Positions 1 to 10,627 of a stretch of DNA of 64,000 nt are shown here, one piece after another. The DNA is from Conexibacter woesei Iso977N (GTDB taxonomy: Bacteria; Actinomycetota; Thermoleophilia; Solirubrobacterales; Solirubrobacteraceae). The notes below the pieces were generated by a model. The model was not told where the DNA came from and searched no databases. It saw nothing but the letters and a program-made list of their open reading frames with translations. A program made the translations under genes and the position numbers. The stretch lies in the NCBI RefSeq assembly GCF_000424625.1, contig NZ_AUKG01000002.1, positions 620,001 through 684,000 on the forward strand. The letters run 5' to 3'. The first letter of the stretch is position 1. Every line of letters starts with the position of its first letter.

Positions 1-1757
1 GGCAGGTCGATCGCGGACGCGTGGCCCGGCTCGGTCAGGATGCTCACGTTGCCGCCGAGCCGCGCCAGCAGGGCCGGGATCGGCGGCAGCTCGTGCGGGA
101 AGTCGGCCGGGTCGACGACGATCTTCAGGCGGTGCCCGGCCTTCAACACCCAGTTGGTCGGGAACACCTCGACGTCGACCGGCGTCGCGACGCCGCTCTG
201 CACCGGCAGGACCGACGCCTTCGTGAACGGGTGCCACGGCTGGATCTCGTGCCCGCGCACCACGCGCGACCTCGACGCGTCGACCGCCCGGAACGACGCG
301 CTCTGCCAGCCGGTCGTCATCCCGGTCGACGTGCCGTCCGGAGCGACATCATCAACGCGAACCGTCACCGCCGCGTCCGACGCGGTCGTCGTCAGCCACA
401 GGTGCGCGGCGATCGGGCCGCTCAGCCGCAGGTCGCTCGACAGCGGCGCGCTCTCGTACGACGCGCCACCGCTCAGCGCGTTGGGCCGGTCGTCGGTGAA
501 GCACGGCAGCGGCTCGCCGAGGCCCGCCGTCCACTGCCCGGTCGACATGGTGCAGATCCCGGACAGCGGGTGCTGCACGAACGTCTGCGGCGTCTCGGCC
601 ACGCCCGGCGCGTCGCCGCGCGTCAGCGTCGAGCCGCCGCGCAGGTACCACGTCTGCGGGTCGAGCTTCGGGTTGGGCCAGTCGGACTGCGTCTCGAACC
701 TGTCGTCGCCATAGGCGTACTGCGTGACCTTCGGGATCGCGGCGATGTTGGTGTCGATCCCCTTCAAGTACTGGTCGAACCAGCGCAGCTGCAGGTCGGT
801 GAGCGACGGCACGCCGTCGGCCGGCAGCCCAGAGCCCGTCGACCCGCTCACGTGCGTCCACGGCCCCATCACCAGGCGCGACGGGACCCGCGACTTCAGG
901 CGCTCGTAGATCAGCGGCTCGCCGCGCTGGAACAGGTCGTGCAGCCCGCCGACGACGAACGTCGGCACCTGGATCCTGTCGAGCACCTCGATCGTCGACC
1001 GCGTCTTCCAGAACGGCCCGTCGTAGGCGACGTCGCCGCCCTGCAAGGACCCCAACAACGTCGGGAGCGTGAACGACGCCAGCCCGCCCACGTGCTGCAG
1101 CAGCGTCAGCGGGTCGGTGCCGACGAGCCCGCCCCCGGTGATCAACCCCATCCACAACGGGATGAACGACACGTTGATGTCGCCGCCGCTGAACACGATG
1201 TCGCGGTAGCCGTCGGCCATCGGCACGACCGGGAAGATCGCCTTCAGGTGCGGCGGGCGCAGCGCCGCGGTGAAGAGCTGGTTGAGCCCCATGTACGACG
1301 GCCCGTCGAGCCCGACCTTGCCGCTTGACCACGACTGCGCCGCCGCCCACTCGACGATGTCGTAGCCGTCCTGCTGCTCGCTGGGGCCGAACGAGTCCCA
1401 GGCCCCGGCGGACTTGCCGGTGCCGCGCACGTCCACGGTGACCTGCACGTAGCCGCGCTGGACGAGCGACGAGCCGCCCGCGCCGAGCGCGGTCGCCGCG
1501 ACGTCCTTGCCGTAGGGCGTCTGCGTGATCAGCACGGGGAACCTTCCGGGCGCGTCGGGGCGCTCGACGTTGGCCCTCAGGACGGTCCCGTCGCGCATCG
1601 TGATCGGGACGTCCCTGTCGGTGACCGACGTGTACGTCGCCGCGCGCGTGTACGGCGTCCACGTCCCGCCGTCCGCGGAAGCGACCGCGGCGAAGACGCC
1701 GAGCATCGCGGCACACGTCGCCAGAACGGTGGCGACCTTCCTCCAAGAGCGACCCAT
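1..1757 (-). CDS. CocE/NonD-type (X-Pro dipeptidyl-peptidase-like) exported hydrolase, 3' end outside window
   Basis: The frame opens at an ATG at 1757 and runs for 585 codons to the left edge without a stop, so the C-terminus is missing. The first 30 residues look like a Sec signal (basic MGRSWRK, a hydrophobic run, then AVASADG). The body has the CocE/NonD layout: an N-terminal alpha/beta-hydrolase sheet (RDGTVLRANVERPD, VTVDVRGTGKSAG) and a nucleophile elbow GPSYMG with the predicted catalytic Ser. A helical cap follows, then a C-terminal jelly-roll region with LRLSGPIAAHLWL. Family members hydrolyse esters, amides or acylated beta-lactams, but the substrate cannot be read from sequence. 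It is divergent from the ECF sigma gene with 82 bases between the starts. Confidence 0.85.
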   Translation of the reverse strand, partial: MGRSWRKVATVLATCAAMLGVFAAVASADGGTWTPYTRAATYTSVTDRDVPITMRDGTVLRANVERPDAPGRFPVLITQTPYGKDVAATALGAGGSSLVQRGYVQVTVDVRGTGKSAGAWDSFGPSEQQDGYDIVEWAAAQSWSSGKVGLDGPSYMGLNQLFTAALRPPHLKAIFPVVPMADGYRDIVFSGGDINVSFIPLWMGLITGGGLVGTDPLTLLQHVGGLASFTLPTLLGSLQGGDVAYDGPFWKTRSTIEVLDRIQVPTFVVGGLHDLFQRGEPLIYERLKSRVPSRLVMGPWTHVSGSTGSGLPADGVPSLTDLQLRWFDQYLKGIDTNIAAIPKVTQYAYGDDRFETQSDWPNPKLDPQTWYLRGGSTLTRGDAPGVAETPQTFVQHPLSGICTMSTGQWTAGLGEPLPCFTDDRPNALSGGASYESAPLSSDLRLSGPIAAHLWLTTTASDAAVTVRVDDVAPDGTSTGMTTGWQSASFRAVDASRSRVVRGHEIQPWHPFTKASVLPVQSGVATPVDVEVFPTNWVLKAGHRLKIVVDPADFPHELPPIPALLARLGGNVSILTEPGHASAIDL

Positions 1758-1839
1758 GACCACCAGGAACGCAGCGGTTCCCCGGAACTTGCGGTCACGC
1801 GGTCACAACCGGGCGGTCCGGTACGACTCCTGGGGACCG

Positions 1840-2403
1840 ATGCGCCTGGACGACCTCGACGACGCCGCGCTCCTGGCGGCGCTGCGCGCCGATCCGGAGG
1901 CGTTCGCGGCGCTGTACCGCCGCTACGAGCGGCCGGTGCTCGGCTACCTCGTCCGCCGCACGCGCAGGCCCGAGCTGGCCGCCGACCTGGCGGCCGAGAC
2001 GTTCGCCGCCGCGCTGGAGTCGCTGCGCCGCGAGCACGGTCCCGCGACCCCGCAGCAGTTCGGCGCCTGGCTGTTCGGGATCGCGCGCAACAAGCTGGCG
2101 GACTCGATCCGCCGCGGCCGCGTCGAGGAGGGCGCGCGGCGCCGGCTGGCGCTGGAGCGCGTCACGCTCACCGACGCCGACCTCGAGGCGATCGACGCGC
2201 TCGGCACCGACGCCGAGCTCGACCAACTCCTCCAACAACTCCCGGACGAGCAGCGCGACGCGCTCCGCGCCCGGATCCTCGACGAGCGCGAGTACTCGGA
2301 CATCGCGGGTGCGCTCGACACCTCCGCGCTCGTCGTCCGCAAGCGCGTGTCGCGCGGGCTCGGCGCGCTCCGCGCCCGTTTGAAGGAGACCGCCGCGTCA
2401 TGA
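1840..2403 (+). CDS. ECF RNA polymerase sigma factor
   Basis: This is a 187-residue sigma-70 family protein of extracytoplasmic-function size. Region 2 holds FAALYRRYERPVLGYL and ADLAAETFAAAL with the -10 recognition block FGIARNKLADSIRR. Region 4 ends in the helix-turn-helix EREYSDIAGALDTSALVVRKRVSRG. The ATG at 1840 is chosen because the protein then starts directly before region 2. The open frame extends further upstream but that part is not sigma-like. The stop overlaps the ATG of the next gene (ATGA), so the pair should be translated together and the partner is the likely regulator. A GGTCAC direct repeat lies about 40 bases upstream and may belong to an autoregulated promoter. Confidence 0.88.
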   Translation: MRLDDLDDAALLAALRADPEAFAALYRRYERPVLGYLVRRTRRPELAADLAAETFAAALESLRREHGPATPQQFGAWLFGIARNKLADSIRRGRVEEGARRRLALERVTLTDADLEAIDALGTDAELDQLLQQLPDEQRDALRARILDEREYSDIAGALDTSALVVRKRVSRGLGALRARLKETAAS

Positions 2404-3605
2404 ACCCCACCTTGCTCCCCGACCTCGAGGCCCAGCTGCGCGAGGCCGCACGCCGGACCCAGCCGCGCACGCTGACCGAGCAGGCCGCCCGCCGCGCCAC
2501 CGCCCGGCCGCGCCGCAAGCTGCTGGTCGTCGCGCTGGCCGTCGTCCTGGTGCTCGCCTCGGCCGCGGTGGCCGGCGTCGTCGCGTTGCGCTCCGGCGCG
2601 CCCGCGCCGAAGGTGACGGGCCTCGGCCTGCCCTACCACGGCGCGGGCCGCGTGCTGCCGGGCGAGCGCGCGGCGATCGCGGTCACCGCGCCGGATCCGG
2701 ACGGCGGCCCGAGCTGGGGCGTGCGCTCCTACCGGACCTCCCGCAAGGCGGCGTGCTGGCAGGCCGCGCGCGTCCTCGACGGGCGCCTCGGCGTGCTCGG
2801 GCGCGACGGGCTCCTGGGCGACGACGGCCTGTTCCACGCGTTGACGCCGACCGTCGACCGCTGCGCGCCGCTCGACGGCGCCGGGCGCCTCTACGTCGCG
2901 CAGCTGGCCCTGGCGCTCGACAACGGCGTCCAGGACCGCCTGACCTGCCGGCCCGCGGGCTTCGCGGTCGATCCCGGCAGGCCCGCCCTGCCGGACTGCC
3001 CGGACGGCAGCGCGCGCGAGGTCTTCTACGGCTTCCTCGGCCCGGCGGCGCGCGCGGTCACCGCGACCGCGCCCGGCCGCCGGCCCGTGCGCGTCGCGCT
3101 CAGCAGGGACGGCACCGGGACCTACCTGTACGTGGTGAAGCTCGACGACCCGCTGCGCGGGCTCCCGCTGACGTTGACCGCGCGCTACGCGGACGGGACG
3201 ACGCGCGATGTCGAGCGGCGCCCGCCGACGTACGTGAGCCCGAGGCTCCCGTCGCTCGCGACGCTGCGCACGCCGCTGCACGTCACCAGGCGGCAGCTCG
3301 GCAAGAACACCAACTACACGGTGTCGTTCCGCGCGCCGGTGAGCGTGAAGCGCCTCGGCCTCGACTACCACGTGGCGGTCGACGGGCCGCGCCGCGGAGA
3401 GGGCCGCTCGTGCCGGCACCCGATGCGGTTCCTCGGCTTCGGCACGCAGGACGACGTACGCCGCGGCGAGCGCATCTCGTTCACGGTCACGCCCGGGATC
3501 GCGCTGCGCTACGACCACGGCTGGTGCCCGGGCACCTACCGCGTCAGGGTCGTCCTGCAGGACCGCCGCCACCCGCTCGGCGGCTTCACGTTCCGGGCGC
3601 GCTAG
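2400..3605 (+). CDS. single-TM protein paired with ECF sigma factor, possible anti-sigma factor
   Basis: The 401-residue protein has a short cytoplasmic N-terminus (about 40 residues, basic), one membrane segment near residues 41-65 (LLVVALAVVLVLASAAVAGVV), and a long extracytoplasmic region. That region has several Cys residues and a beta-rich look but matches no domain I can name. No zinc-finger anti-sigma motif (HxxxCxxC) is visible. Translational coupling to the sigma gene and the topology suggest a membrane-bound regulator or sensor, which is an inference. The same arrangement occurs at 50764-52424 and 60968-62289 with partners of unrelated sequence. Its stop is interlocked with that of the convergent thiamine-binding gene in the four bases CTAG. 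Confidence 0.75.
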   Translation: MNPTLLPDLEAQLREAARRTQPRTLTEQAARRATARPRRKLLVVALAVVLVLASAAVAGVVALRSGAPAPKVTGLGLPYHGAGRVLPGERAAIAVTAPDPDGGPSWGVRSYRTSRKAACWQAARVLDGRLGVLGRDGLLGDDGLFHALTPTVDRCAPLDGAGRLYVAQLALALDNGVQDRLTCRPAGFAVDPGRPALPDCPDGSAREVFYGFLGPAARAVTATAPGRRPVRVALSRDGTGTYLYVVKLDDPLRGLPLTLTARYADGTTRDVERRPPTYVSPRLPSLATLRTPLHVTRRQLGKNTNYTVSFRAPVSVKRLGLDYHVAVDGPRRGEGRSCRHPMRFLGFGTQDDVRRGERISFTVTPGIALRYDHGWCPGTYRVRVVLQDRRHPLGGFTFRAR

Positions 3606-3919
3606 GACTCGTCGCCCGCGGCCAGCCGCGCCTGGACCGAGGCGACCTTGTCCGCCAGCGTCTGCGGCTTGTCGCGGCGCTCGTCGAGCTTCAGCACCGT
3701 GTAGACGCGTGGCAGACCGAGGTCGAAGGGCACCGCGTGCAGCTCGCCGACGAGCGCCAGGATGTCGGCGGTCTCGCCCTCGAGCGAGGTGCCCATCGCG
3801 TGCATGACGAACTTGACGCGTTCCTGCTCACCCAGCTTGCGCTGGATCGCGGCGATGTAGCGGCTGGCGGACGGATCGCTCCGGCCGAGCCCGATCACGG
3901 TCAGGTCTGCGGTGGCCAC
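3602..3919 (-). CDS. MTH1187/YkoF-type thiamine-binding protein
   Basis: This 105-residue protein fits the small DUF77 (MTH1187, YqgV) family. Visible hallmarks are the opening strand ADLTVIGLGRSDPSASRYIAAIQRKL, the central VKFVMHAMGTSLEGETADILALVGELH, and a C-terminal LPRVYTVLKLDERRD. Members form tetramers of ferredoxin-like folds and bind thiamine or pyrimidine precursors, but no enzymatic role is established. It follows the zinc-ribbon gene by 13 bases on the same strand, so the two are probably cotranscribed. No thiamine biosynthesis gene is nearby. Confidence 0.85.
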   Translation of the reverse strand: MATADLTVIGLGRSDPSASRYIAAIQRKLGEQERVKFVMHAMGTSLEGETADILALVGELHAVPFDLGLPRVYTVLKLDERRDKPQTLADKVASVQARLAAGDES

Positions 3920-3932
3920 GCGGCCGACGGTA

Positions 3933-4172
3933 CTACCAGGCCTGCGCGGTCCCGCAGTGCGGGCAGGCGACCGAGGTCGTGACCGGCGCCGTGAACTGGA
4001 AGCCGCAGGAGCACGAGTACAGCGCGCTGTCCTCGCAGGCCACGCACTCGCGGTGGCGGCGCTCGGCGCGGTGCTCGTCCGGTGCCGGGTCCGCGGCCGG
4101 GCGCTCGATCACGTGCGGCCGGCGCTCGGCGGTCGAGGCGGTGCGGGTGGGTCGAAGCGGGCGGACGCGCAT
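3933..4172 (-). CDS. small zinc-ribbon protein
   Basis: The 79-residue product has a disordered, Arg-rich N-terminus and a C-terminal double knuckle: CVACEDSALYSCSCGFQF, then VACPHCGTAQAW. The six cysteines in CxxC and CxC spacing indicate zinc binding. The ATG at 4172 is preferred because upstream codons of the same frame look random. Function is unknown. Such ribbons are often RNA- or protein-binding adaptors. It is divergent from ccmE and precedes the thiamine-binding gene. Confidence 0.7.
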   Translation of the reverse strand: MRVRPLRPTRTASTAERRPHVIERPAADPAPDEHRAERRHRECVACEDSALYSCSCGFQFTAPVTTSVACPHCGTAQAW

Positions 4173-4315
4173 GGTCGGTATCAGGCTCCTCGTACCTCCG
4201 GACACCATCGGCGACGAGAGGTTGCACCGATGATCGTCGGACTGCAGACACCCTTGAACGCGTCTGGACGCGTGCCCTACCCACGGTTGGGGAGCTGTTC
4301 CGGCGCGAAGGCTGC

Positions 4316-4321
4316 GATACT
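4316..4321 (+). promoter_or_regulatory. -10 box for a probably leaderless ccmE transcript
   Basis: GATACT ends eight bases before the ATG at 4330, so transcription would begin about at the start codon. This favours ATG 4330 over the GTG at 4324, which would lie only two bases after the box. Confidence 0.5.
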
Positions 4322-4329
4322 TCGTGTCG

Positions 4330-4743
4330 ATGGACCCTGCACGCAAGCGCCGCGTACGACTCGTCGTGGCGCTGAGCGCGGCCCTCGTCCTGTCGGTCGC
4401 GCTCATCTACCAGAGCTTCAGCGCCTCGTCGGAGGCGCGCACCCCCAGCCAGCTGCTTGCGAGTGCCGATGCCGGCCGCAGCTACGAGCTGACGGGCAAG
4501 GTCGTCAACGGATCGATCCACAAGTCCGGGACGACCTACCAGTTCCGCGTCCGCGACCGCAACGGCAACGCCTCGGTGCCGATCCGCTACACGGGCTCGG
4601 TGGCCGACACGTTCCGTGACGGCCGCGAGGTCATCGTGACCGTCAAGCGCGAGGGCACCACGTTCGTCGGCGAGAGGGACTCGCTGGTCACGAAGTGCCC
4701 GTCGAAGTTCACGGACAAGACGAGCACAACGAAGTCGACCTAA
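4330..4743 (+). CDS. ccmE: cytochrome c maturation heme chaperone CcmE, Cys type
   Basis: CcmE takes heme from CcmC on the outer face of the membrane and passes it to CcmF. The 137-residue protein has one N-terminal membrane anchor (residues about 9-27) and the OB-fold core YELTGKVVNGSIHKSG, VPIRYTGSVADTFRDGREVIV. The heme-attachment site reads CPSKF at residues 123-127. Instead of the His of HxxxY this is the Cys variant known from archaea and some bacteria (usually CPSKY), but the Tyr is replaced by Phe. It sits twelve bases before ccmF in the same operon. CcmABC are not in the window. Confidence 0.88.
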   Translation: MDPARKRRVRLVVALSAALVLSVALIYQSFSASSEARTPSQLLASADAGRSYELTGKVVNGSIHKSGTTYQFRVRDRNGNASVPIRYTGSVADTFRDGREVIVTVKREGTTFVGERDSLVTKCPSKFTDKTSTTKST

Positions 4744-4755
4744 GGTCGGTCACCA

Positions 4756-6942
<2,187 letters not shown>

Positions 6943-6963
6943 GCGCGTCCGCGGGCACGCTGC

Positions 6964-7257
6964 ATGGACGTGGTGGGTGTGGTGCTCGTCGGCGTGGCCG
7001 CGGTCGCGGCCGGCGTGGCGATCGCGCGGCCGCTGCGCGGCGCGCACGCCGAGGCCGACGACGCGGAGTACCTGTCGAGGCTGGAGGATCTCGAGGCCGC
7101 CAAGGAGTCCCGCTACCGCGAGATCCGGGAGGTCGAGATGGACTACCGGACCGGCAAGATCGACGAGGCCGACTGGAAGGCCATCGACCGCCAGCTACGC
7201 CAAGAGGCAATGGAACTGCTGCGCCGCTTGGATGCGCTCGGCGTCAGGGACGAGTAG
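6964..7257 (+). CDS. small membrane-anchored CcmI-like protein
   Basis: The 97-residue product has one N-terminal membrane segment (VVGVVLVGVAAVAAGVAIA). A charged helical region follows, LEDLEAAKESRYREIREVEMDYRTGKIDEADWKAI, which matches the membrane-proximal segment of CcmI, where the chain continues as leucine-zipper or TPR modules. No TPR is present, so it is either a minimal CcmI or an unrelated tether. Its place 21 bases after ccmF supports a role in apocytochrome handling. That role is inference from context. Confidence 0.65.
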   Translation: MDVVGVVLVGVAAVAAGVAIARPLRGAHAEADDAEYLSRLEDLEAAKESRYREIREVEMDYRTGKIDEADWKAIDRQLRQEAMELLRRLDALGVRDE

Positions 7258-7270
7258 CCTTCAGGGCGCA

Positions 7271-7501
7271 ATGGTCGAAACGATCCTCAGCATCCTGCAG
7301 GTCATCATCTGCATCGTCATGATCTTCCTGGTGCTCATGCACTCGGGCAAGGACGCGGGCCTCTCCGGCGCCTTCGGCGTCGGCACCGGCCAGGGCTCGC
7401 TGGGCGGCGGCTCGCTGGTCGAGCGCAACCTGAACCGCTGGACGGTCGCCTTCGCGATCGCGTTCGCGGTCAACACGATCATCCTCCTGAAGATCAACTA
7501 G
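7271..7501 (+). CDS. secG: preprotein translocase subunit SecG
   Basis: The 76-residue protein has two hydrophobic helices (ILQVIICIVMIFLVLMH and TVAFAIAFAVNTIILL) joined by the glycine-rich loop KDAGLSGAFGVGTGQGSLGGG, which is diagnostic of SecG. SecG assists SecYE-SecA export at the cytoplasmic membrane. The ATG at 7271 gives the standard length. It is 13 bases downstream of the CcmI-like gene and probably cotranscribed. Confidence 0.93.
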   Translation: MVETILSILQVIICIVMIFLVLMHSGKDAGLSGAFGVGTGQGSLGGGSLVERNLNRWTVAFAIAFAVNTIILLKIN

Positions 7502-7511
7502 GCGCAGGACG

Positions 7512-7528
7512 AGCGGCCTTACGCCGCT
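7512..7528 (+). terminator. weak hairpin after secG
   Basis: AGCGGC and GCCGCT pair around a five-base loop eleven bases after the secG stop. There is no T tract, so terminator function is only suggested by position. Confidence 0.35.
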
Positions 7529-7585
7529 GGTCCAGTTTCCGGTCCGAACGTCAGGTCAGCTCGCTGACCCGCCGAAGCGTGGGCC

Positions 7586-9805
7586 ATGCGGTCCCCGCGC
7601 ACCTTGCTCTTCGCCCTGCTCGTCGTCGCCTCGCTGGTGCTGCCCGCCGTCGCGGCGGCTGACACGGCCAGGCCGTACATCGTGGTCTTCGAGAGGTCCT
7701 CGGCTCCGGCCGCGCGCGCCGCGACCAGCGAGATCGCCGAGGATCAGGACCTCACGACGACGCAGCGCTACGACGACGCCGTGCACGGCTTCGCGGCGAA
7801 GCTCGACAGCGGCGACGTCAGGGAGCTGAAGAACGACCCGCGCGTGGCGGAGGTCGTCCCGGACAAGCCGGTCAGGATGACGTCGCTGGTCCCGCTCGCG
7901 TCGGGCGACAACATCCCGACCGGCGTGCGCCGCGTCGGCGGCGCGGTCGGAACGACCGTGCACCAGGCGAGCACCGCGAACGTCGCGGTCGTCGACACCG
8001 GTGTCGACCTCACGCACCCGGACCTCAACGCGGTCGCGGGGACGAACTGCGTCGGGTCCGGCGCGCCGCAGGACGACAACGGCCACGGGACCCACGTCGC
8101 CGGGATCATCGGCGCCAAGAACCAGGGCTCGGGCGCGGTCGGCGTCGCGCCGGGCACGAAGATCTACGCGGTCAAGGTGCTCAACGCGTCCGGGTCGGGC
8201 TACACGTCGCAGATCGTGTGCGGCCTGGACTGGGTGACCGCGACGCGCACCGACAGCGACCCCAACAACGACATCTCGGTCGTCAACATGTCCTTGGGCG
8301 GCGGCTCCTCGCCGACGGCCAACTGCGGGACGTCGGTCGGCGACGTCGAGCACATGGCGATCTGCCGCGCGACCGCCGCGGGCGTCACCTTCGTGGTCGC
8401 CGCGGGCAACTCGAACACCGACGAGCAGAGCTTCGCGCCGGCCAACGAGCCGGAGGTGCTGACGGTCACCTCGGTCAGCGACTCCGACGGGCTGCCGGGC
8501 GGTGTCGGCGGCGGCGCGACGTGCGGGTTCTCCGACGGCGACGACACGCCCGCGTCGTACTCCAACTACGCGACGCGCGCGGCGGAGATCGCGCACACGC
8601 TCGCCGCGCCGGGCACCTGCATCCGCTCGACCTACCGGGGCGGGATGTACGCGACGATGTCCGGCACGTCGATGGCCTCGCCGCACGTCGCGGGCCTGGT
8701 CGCGCTGTGCATGGGCGAGAACGGCGCACACGGGCCGTGCTGGGGCAAGACGCCGGCGCAGGTCATCAGGATGATGATCGACGCGTCGACGACCGCGGCG
8801 GCGCAGGCGCCGAACACGGTCTTCTCCGGCTCGCCGTCCAAGCCGCTGGCCAACGGGCGCTACTACGGCGACCTGGCGTCGACCGTCTTCCCGTCGGCAC
8901 CCGGCCTGATCCCCGTCAACACGGCCGCGCCGACCGAGAGCGGGACGGCGGTCACCGGCCAGACGCTGACCGGCGGGACCGGCACGTGGAGCGGCTCTGG
9001 CAACTCCTACACCTACGACTGGGTGCGCTGCACGACGACGTCGATCGCGTCGTGCTCGGCGATCGCGGGCGCCACCGGGCAGACCTACACCTTGGTCAGC
9101 GGGGACGTCGGCAGGTACGTGCGCTTCCGCGTCAGGGCAGCCAACTCCGACGGCGCCGGGCTGGCGCGCTCGGCTGCCACCGTCGCGGTCACCGCACCGG
9201 TCGTCGTCGCACCCGCGGTCACGGCCGCCCCGGCGCTCAGCGGGAGCGCCACGGTCGGCGCGACGCTGACCGGAACGAACGGCAGGTGGTCGGGGACCGC
9301 GCCGTTCACCTACAGCACGGTCTGGCTGCGCTGCAACGACGGGACGGTGGGGTCGTGCACGGCGCTCAGCGGCCAGTCGGCTTCGACCTACACCCTCACG
9401 GCCGCCGACAAGGGCAAGTACCTGCGCTTCCAGGTGACGGCCCGCAACGCCAAGGCGGCGGTCACGACACGCTCGGTTGCCACGCCCATCGTGACCGGCC
9501 CGCCGCCGCCGGCGAACTCGGTCCTGCCGACGATCAACGGCACGACCGCTGCGGGGACGCTGACCGTGGGGACGACGCTGACGGGCTCGCAGGGCACGTG
9601 GTCGGGGTCGCCGACGAGCTATCCGAAGGCCTGGCTGCGCTGCACGACGACCACGCTCTCGTCGTGCGCCGCGATCTCCGGCTCGACCGCGGCGACCTAC
9701 GTCGCGACGGCCGCCGACCGCGGCAGGTACCTGCGCTTCCAGGTGACGGCGACCAACCCCTTCGGGTCGACGACGGTGCGCTCCAACACGATGTTGATCA
9801 GGTAG
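7586..9805 (+). CDS. secreted subtilisin-like (S8) protease with three C-terminal repeats
   Basis: The order is signal peptide (residues 1-26), I9 propeptide (about 29-97), S8 catalytic domain (about 125-430), and three beta-type repeats of roughly 95 residues (about 445-535, 545-635, 645-739). The catalytic triad is Asp137 (VAVVDTGVD), His167 (NGHGTHVAG) and Ser362 (MSGTSMASPHVAG), with oxyanion Asn275 (VAAGNSN). Each repeat carries a G-x-W-S-G element, a WxRC strand and a Y-(L/V)-R-F-(R/Q)-V strand. This is the kind of module actinobacterial exported proteins use for surface or polymer binding. It should be a secreted scavenging or processing protease. No inhibitor or transporter is adjacent. 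Confidence 0.93.
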   Translation: MRSPRTLLFALLVVASLVLPAVAAADTARPYIVVFERSSAPAARAATSEIAEDQDLTTTQRYDDAVHGFAAKLDSGDVRELKNDPRVAEVVPDKPVRMTSLVPLASGDNIPTGVRRVGGAVGTTVHQASTANVAVVDTGVDLTHPDLNAVAGTNCVGSGAPQDDNGHGTHVAGIIGAKNQGSGAVGVAPGTKIYAVKVLNASGSGYTSQIVCGLDWVTATRTDSDPNNDISVVNMSLGGGSSPTANCGTSVGDVEHMAICRATAAGVTFVVAAGNSNTDEQSFAPANEPEVLTVTSVSDSDGLPGGVGGGATCGFSDGDDTPASYSNYATRAAEIAHTLAAPGTCIRSTYRGGMYATMSGTSMASPHVAGLVALCMGENGAHGPCWGKTPAQVIRMMIDASTTAAAQAPNTVFSGSPSKPLANGRYYGDLASTVFPSAPGLIPVNTAAPTESGTAVTGQTLTGGTGTWSGSGNSYTYDWVRCTTTSIASCSAIAGATGQTYTLVSGDVGRYVRFRVRAANSDGAGLARSAATVAVTAPVVVAPAVTAAPALSGSATVGATLTGTNGRWSGTAPFTYSTVWLRCNDGTVGSCTALSGQSASTYTLTAADKGKYLRFQVTARNAKAAVTTRSVATPIVTGPPPPANSVLPTINGTTAAGTLTVGTTLTGSQGTWSGSPTSYPKAWLRCTTTTLSSCAAISGSTAATYVATAADRGRYLRFQVTATNPFGSTTVRSNTMLIR

Positions 9806-9819
9806 CCGCAGCCGGCCGC

Positions 9820-9825
9820 TAGGGT
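9820..9825 (+). promoter_or_regulatory. -10 box for a leaderless SDR transcript
   Basis: TAGGGT ends seven bases before the ATG at 9833. The same box with the same spacing precedes the gene at 17994. Confidence 0.55.
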
Positions 9826-9832
9826 CGGGCGC

Positions 9833-10627
9833 ATGGCGGCGTTCGACCTGACGGGCAAGACGGTGTTGATCACGGGCTCGACCGATGGGCTCGGTCGCGC
9901 GCTGGCGCGCGAGGTGCTCGACGCGGGCGCGACGGTGATCGTCCATGGTCGCTCGCCGGAGCGGATCGAGGCGACGGTCGACGAGCTCGACGGCGGCGGC
10001 GCGGTGCGCGCGTACCGCGCGGACTTCGCGTCGCTGGCAGAGGTGCACGGGCTGGCCGACGCGCTGGTCGCGGCCGACGAGCGCGTGGACGTGCTGGTCA
10101 ACAACGCGGGGATCGGCGCCGACGGCGGGCGCGAGCTCTCGCGCGACGGCTTCGAGCTGCACTTCGCCGTCAACTACCTGGCGGGGTTCGCGCTGACGCA
10201 GCGGCTGATGGCGGAGGACCGCGTGGGATCGCGGATCGTCAACGTGTCGTCGCTCGGCCAGCAGGCGCTGGACTTCGACGACCTCCAGCTCGAGCAGGGC
10301 TACTCCGGGATCCGTGCGTACTGCCAGAGCAAGCTCGCGCAGATCTTGTACAGCTTCGAGCTGACGCCCCAGCTGGCGCCGGCGGTCACCGTCAACGCGC
10401 TGCACCCGGCGACGTACATGCCGACCAAGATGGTGCCCTCGCCGATCTCGACGCTGGAAGAAGGGGTCGAGGCGACGTTCCGGCTGGTCGCCGATCCGGC
10501 GCTGGACGGCACGACCGGCGCGTTCTTCGACGGCCTGCGGCAGGCCACTCCGGATGCCCAGGCCGCCGACGCGGAAGCGCGGCGGCGGCTCTGGGCGGTG
10601 TCGGAGGAGCTGACCGCGCGGCGTTAG
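9833..10627 (+). CDS. short-chain dehydrogenase/reductase
   Basis: This is a 264-residue classical SDR. The Rossmann motif is TGSTDGLG at about residues 14-21, the structural NNAG is near residue 90, and the catalytic Ser (VNVSSLGQ) is followed by YCQSK. The cofactor loop after the second strand has VHGRSPER, where the Arg suggests NADP(H). The DLQLEQGYSGIRAY segment is typical of the retinol-dehydrogenase-like SDR branch. The substrate is unknown. Its stop overlaps that of the convergent exported-protein gene (TTAG). Confidence 0.9.
   Translation: MAAFDLTGKTVLITGSTDGLGRALAREVLDAGATVIVHGRSPERIEATVDELDGGGAVRAYRADFASLAEVHGLADALVAADERVDVLVNNAGIGADGGRELSRDGFELHFAVNYLAGFALTQRLMAEDRVGSRIVNVSSLGQQALDFDDLQLEQGYSGIRAYCQSKLAQILYSFELTPQLAPAVTVNALHPATYMPTKMVPSPISTLEEGVEATFRLVADPALDGTTGAFFDGLRQATPDAQAADAEARRRLWAVSEELTARR

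Noticed and set aside
1525-1839. N-terminal extension of the ECF sigma factor at 1840
   Set aside because: The extra 105 codons are antisense to the hydrolase signal-peptide region and not sigma-like.
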